Shown here in pieces: positions 5,413 to 6,099 of a DNA stretch of 6,099 nucleotides (its first letter is position 1; the number at the start of each line of letters is the position of its first letter). The notes under the pieces were generated by a model. It did not search any database. It was not told the origin of the DNA and saw nothing but the letters and a program-made list of their open reading frames with translations. Position numbers and translations under genes: made by a program. The DNA comes from Thermoplasmata archaeon (GTDB lineage Archaea > Thermoplasmatota > Thermoplasmata > UBA10834 > DTMW01). The stretch spans positions 1 to 6,099 of the forward strand of contig JAOUEZ010000080.1 in assembly GCA_029858465.1 (NCBI GenBank). The letters run 5' to 3'.

Positions 5413-5423
5413 AAGGAGGTAAT
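5413..5423 (+). promoter_or_regulatory. Strong Shine-Dalgarno site of the RPA-like gene
   Basis: AAGGAGGTAAT is a near-perfect complement of the archaeal 16S rRNA tail, with seven bases between the GGAGG core and the ATG at 5427. It is by far the best ribosome-binding site in the window and fixes the start of this gene. Confidence 0.8.
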
Positions 5424-5426
5424 CGT

Positions 5427-6099
5427 ATGAAGGACGAAGATCTGTCCCCACACGTCGACGAAATAATGGAGGCTGTTGGGGATAAAGTATCTAGAGAGGA
5501 GATTTTTACAGAGCTAAACAAGTACATAACAGTGTTCAGACTGAACATGCAGATGGCGAAAAGAGCTATCGTGAAGAGATACGGGGGAGCATCTGAGACA
5601 TTCCCTATATCGAACCAGAAGAAACTCGAACAGATAGCCCCCGGCGAGATGAGCGTGAATTTCATTGGAAAGATACTCAGCGTCAACGAGAAGGAAATCG
5701 AGAGCAAGGGTGTACGAAAGAGGATATATTATGGGCTTATAGGCGACGAGACAGCAGTTCTGTCTTTCACCGTCTGGGAGATTTCTGACCTGAATCTGGA
5801 AAAGGGATCCACGATATCAGTCAGGAACGCATACACGACCGAATACCAAGGCAGGGTGCAGCTGAACTTCGGCGCAAGGACCGGGATAAAGAAGGATGAG
5901 AGCACCGAGATACGCGTCGACGAGATACCATCCGCCCCAGCGAAGCCCACGAAGATTGGCGAAATCAGGGCGGATTCGGGAAGAGTAGAGGTCACCGGAC
6001 GCATACTTACAATTGAGAAAAAGATAATCGGCGGTGAAAAAGGACCGCGTGAGATATTCACAGGGATGATCGGAGATGATTCCGGCAGAATCAGGTTCA
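5427..6099 (+). CDS. RPA-like (replication factor A) single-strand DNA-binding protein, 3' end beyond the window
   Basis: The frame stays open from the ATG at 5427 to the edge, giving 224 residues. After a helical N-terminus (about 1-56, with KVSREEIFTELNKYITVF) there is a first OB fold (about 70-152). It includes VNFIGKILSVNEKEI (77-91), the strand pair RIYYGLIGDETAVLSFTVW (99-117) and the closing block YQGRVQLNFGARTGI (140-154), a pattern typical of archaeal RPA. A second OB fold opens at about 177 with GRVEVTGRILTIEKK (185-199) and FTGMIGDDSGRIRF (211-224), cut by the edge. Such proteins coat single-stranded DNA during replication, recombination and repair. Archaeal forms with two to four OB folds are common, some ending in a zinc finger, which cannot be checked here. 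It is preceded by its own TATA-like box and a strong ribosome-binding site. OB folds diverge quickly, but the order and motifs make RPA the best reading. Confidence 0.82.
   Translation, partial: MKDEDLSPHVDEIMEAVGDKVSREEIFTELNKYITVFRLNMQMAKRAIVKRYGGASETFPISNQKKLEQIAPGEMSVNFIGKILSVNEKEIESKGVRKRIYYGLIGDETAVLSFTVWEISDLNLEKGSTISVRNAYTTEYQGRVQLNFGARTGIKKDESTEIRVDEIPSAPAKPTKIGEIRADSGRVEVTGRILTIEKKIIGGEKGPREIFTGMIGDDSGRIRF

Noticed and set aside
5399..5422. Seven-codon frame (MATRRR) overlapping the ribosome-binding site of the RPA-like gene
   Set aside because: Too short to support, and its arginine codons are simply the Shine-Dalgarno sequence read in frame.
5348..6061. Two minus-strand frames (119 and 110 aa) opposite the RPA-like gene
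   Set aside because: The plus-strand frame is open throughout, has a strong ribosome-binding site and shows OB-fold motifs, so these are antisense shadows.

Overview
The window comes from an archaeon, most likely a euryarchaeote of the Thermoplasmata/methanogen type. The evidence is the gene content: a PurP-type purine enzyme, an apparent Nep1 rRNA methyltransferase and an OB-fold RPA-like single-strand DNA-binding protein. Short leaders, A/T-rich TATA-like boxes about 25 bp before starts, and frequent AGA/AGG and ATA codons agree with this. The exact lineage cannot be fixed by eye.

Layout. On the minus strand at the left edge, purP (88-1158) runs into an overlapping partial gene whose first 34 residues look like Nep1. 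Divergent from purP is a plus-strand gene (1310-2776) encoding a threonine-synthase-like, fold-type II PLP protein with an N-terminal zinc ribbon and a C-terminal PadR-like winged-helix domain. Convergent to it are two minus-strand genes: a small acidic protein of unknown function (2795-3160) and a DedA/VTT-like membrane protein (3232-3732). A 183-bp divergent intergenic stretch leads to three plus-strand genes: an unknown aromatic-rich 203-aa protein (3916-4527), a class I SAM-dependent methyltransferase (4579-5340), and an RPA-like protein that runs off the right edge (5427-6099).

The most interesting locus is the threonine synthase-like/PadR fusion. Its sequence is collinear with threonine synthase, yet the PLP Schiff-base lysine of the SFKDRG motif is valine (SFVDRG), and the glycine loop that should hold the PLP phosphate is also altered. 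The fused C-terminal domain looks like a complete PadR wHTH. An inverted repeat with two perfect 11-nt arms covers its own TATA box and ends next to the start codon region. I infer a retired enzyme turned into a ligand-sensing, self-regulating transcription factor: a fold-type II counterpart of the MocR/GabR idea. The sequence shows the fusion, the lost lysine and the palindrome; the regulatory role is inference.

The other genes are mostly housekeeping and do not form an obvious pathway with this regulator. purP acts in late purine synthesis, Nep1 in ribosome maturation, and RPA in replication and repair.
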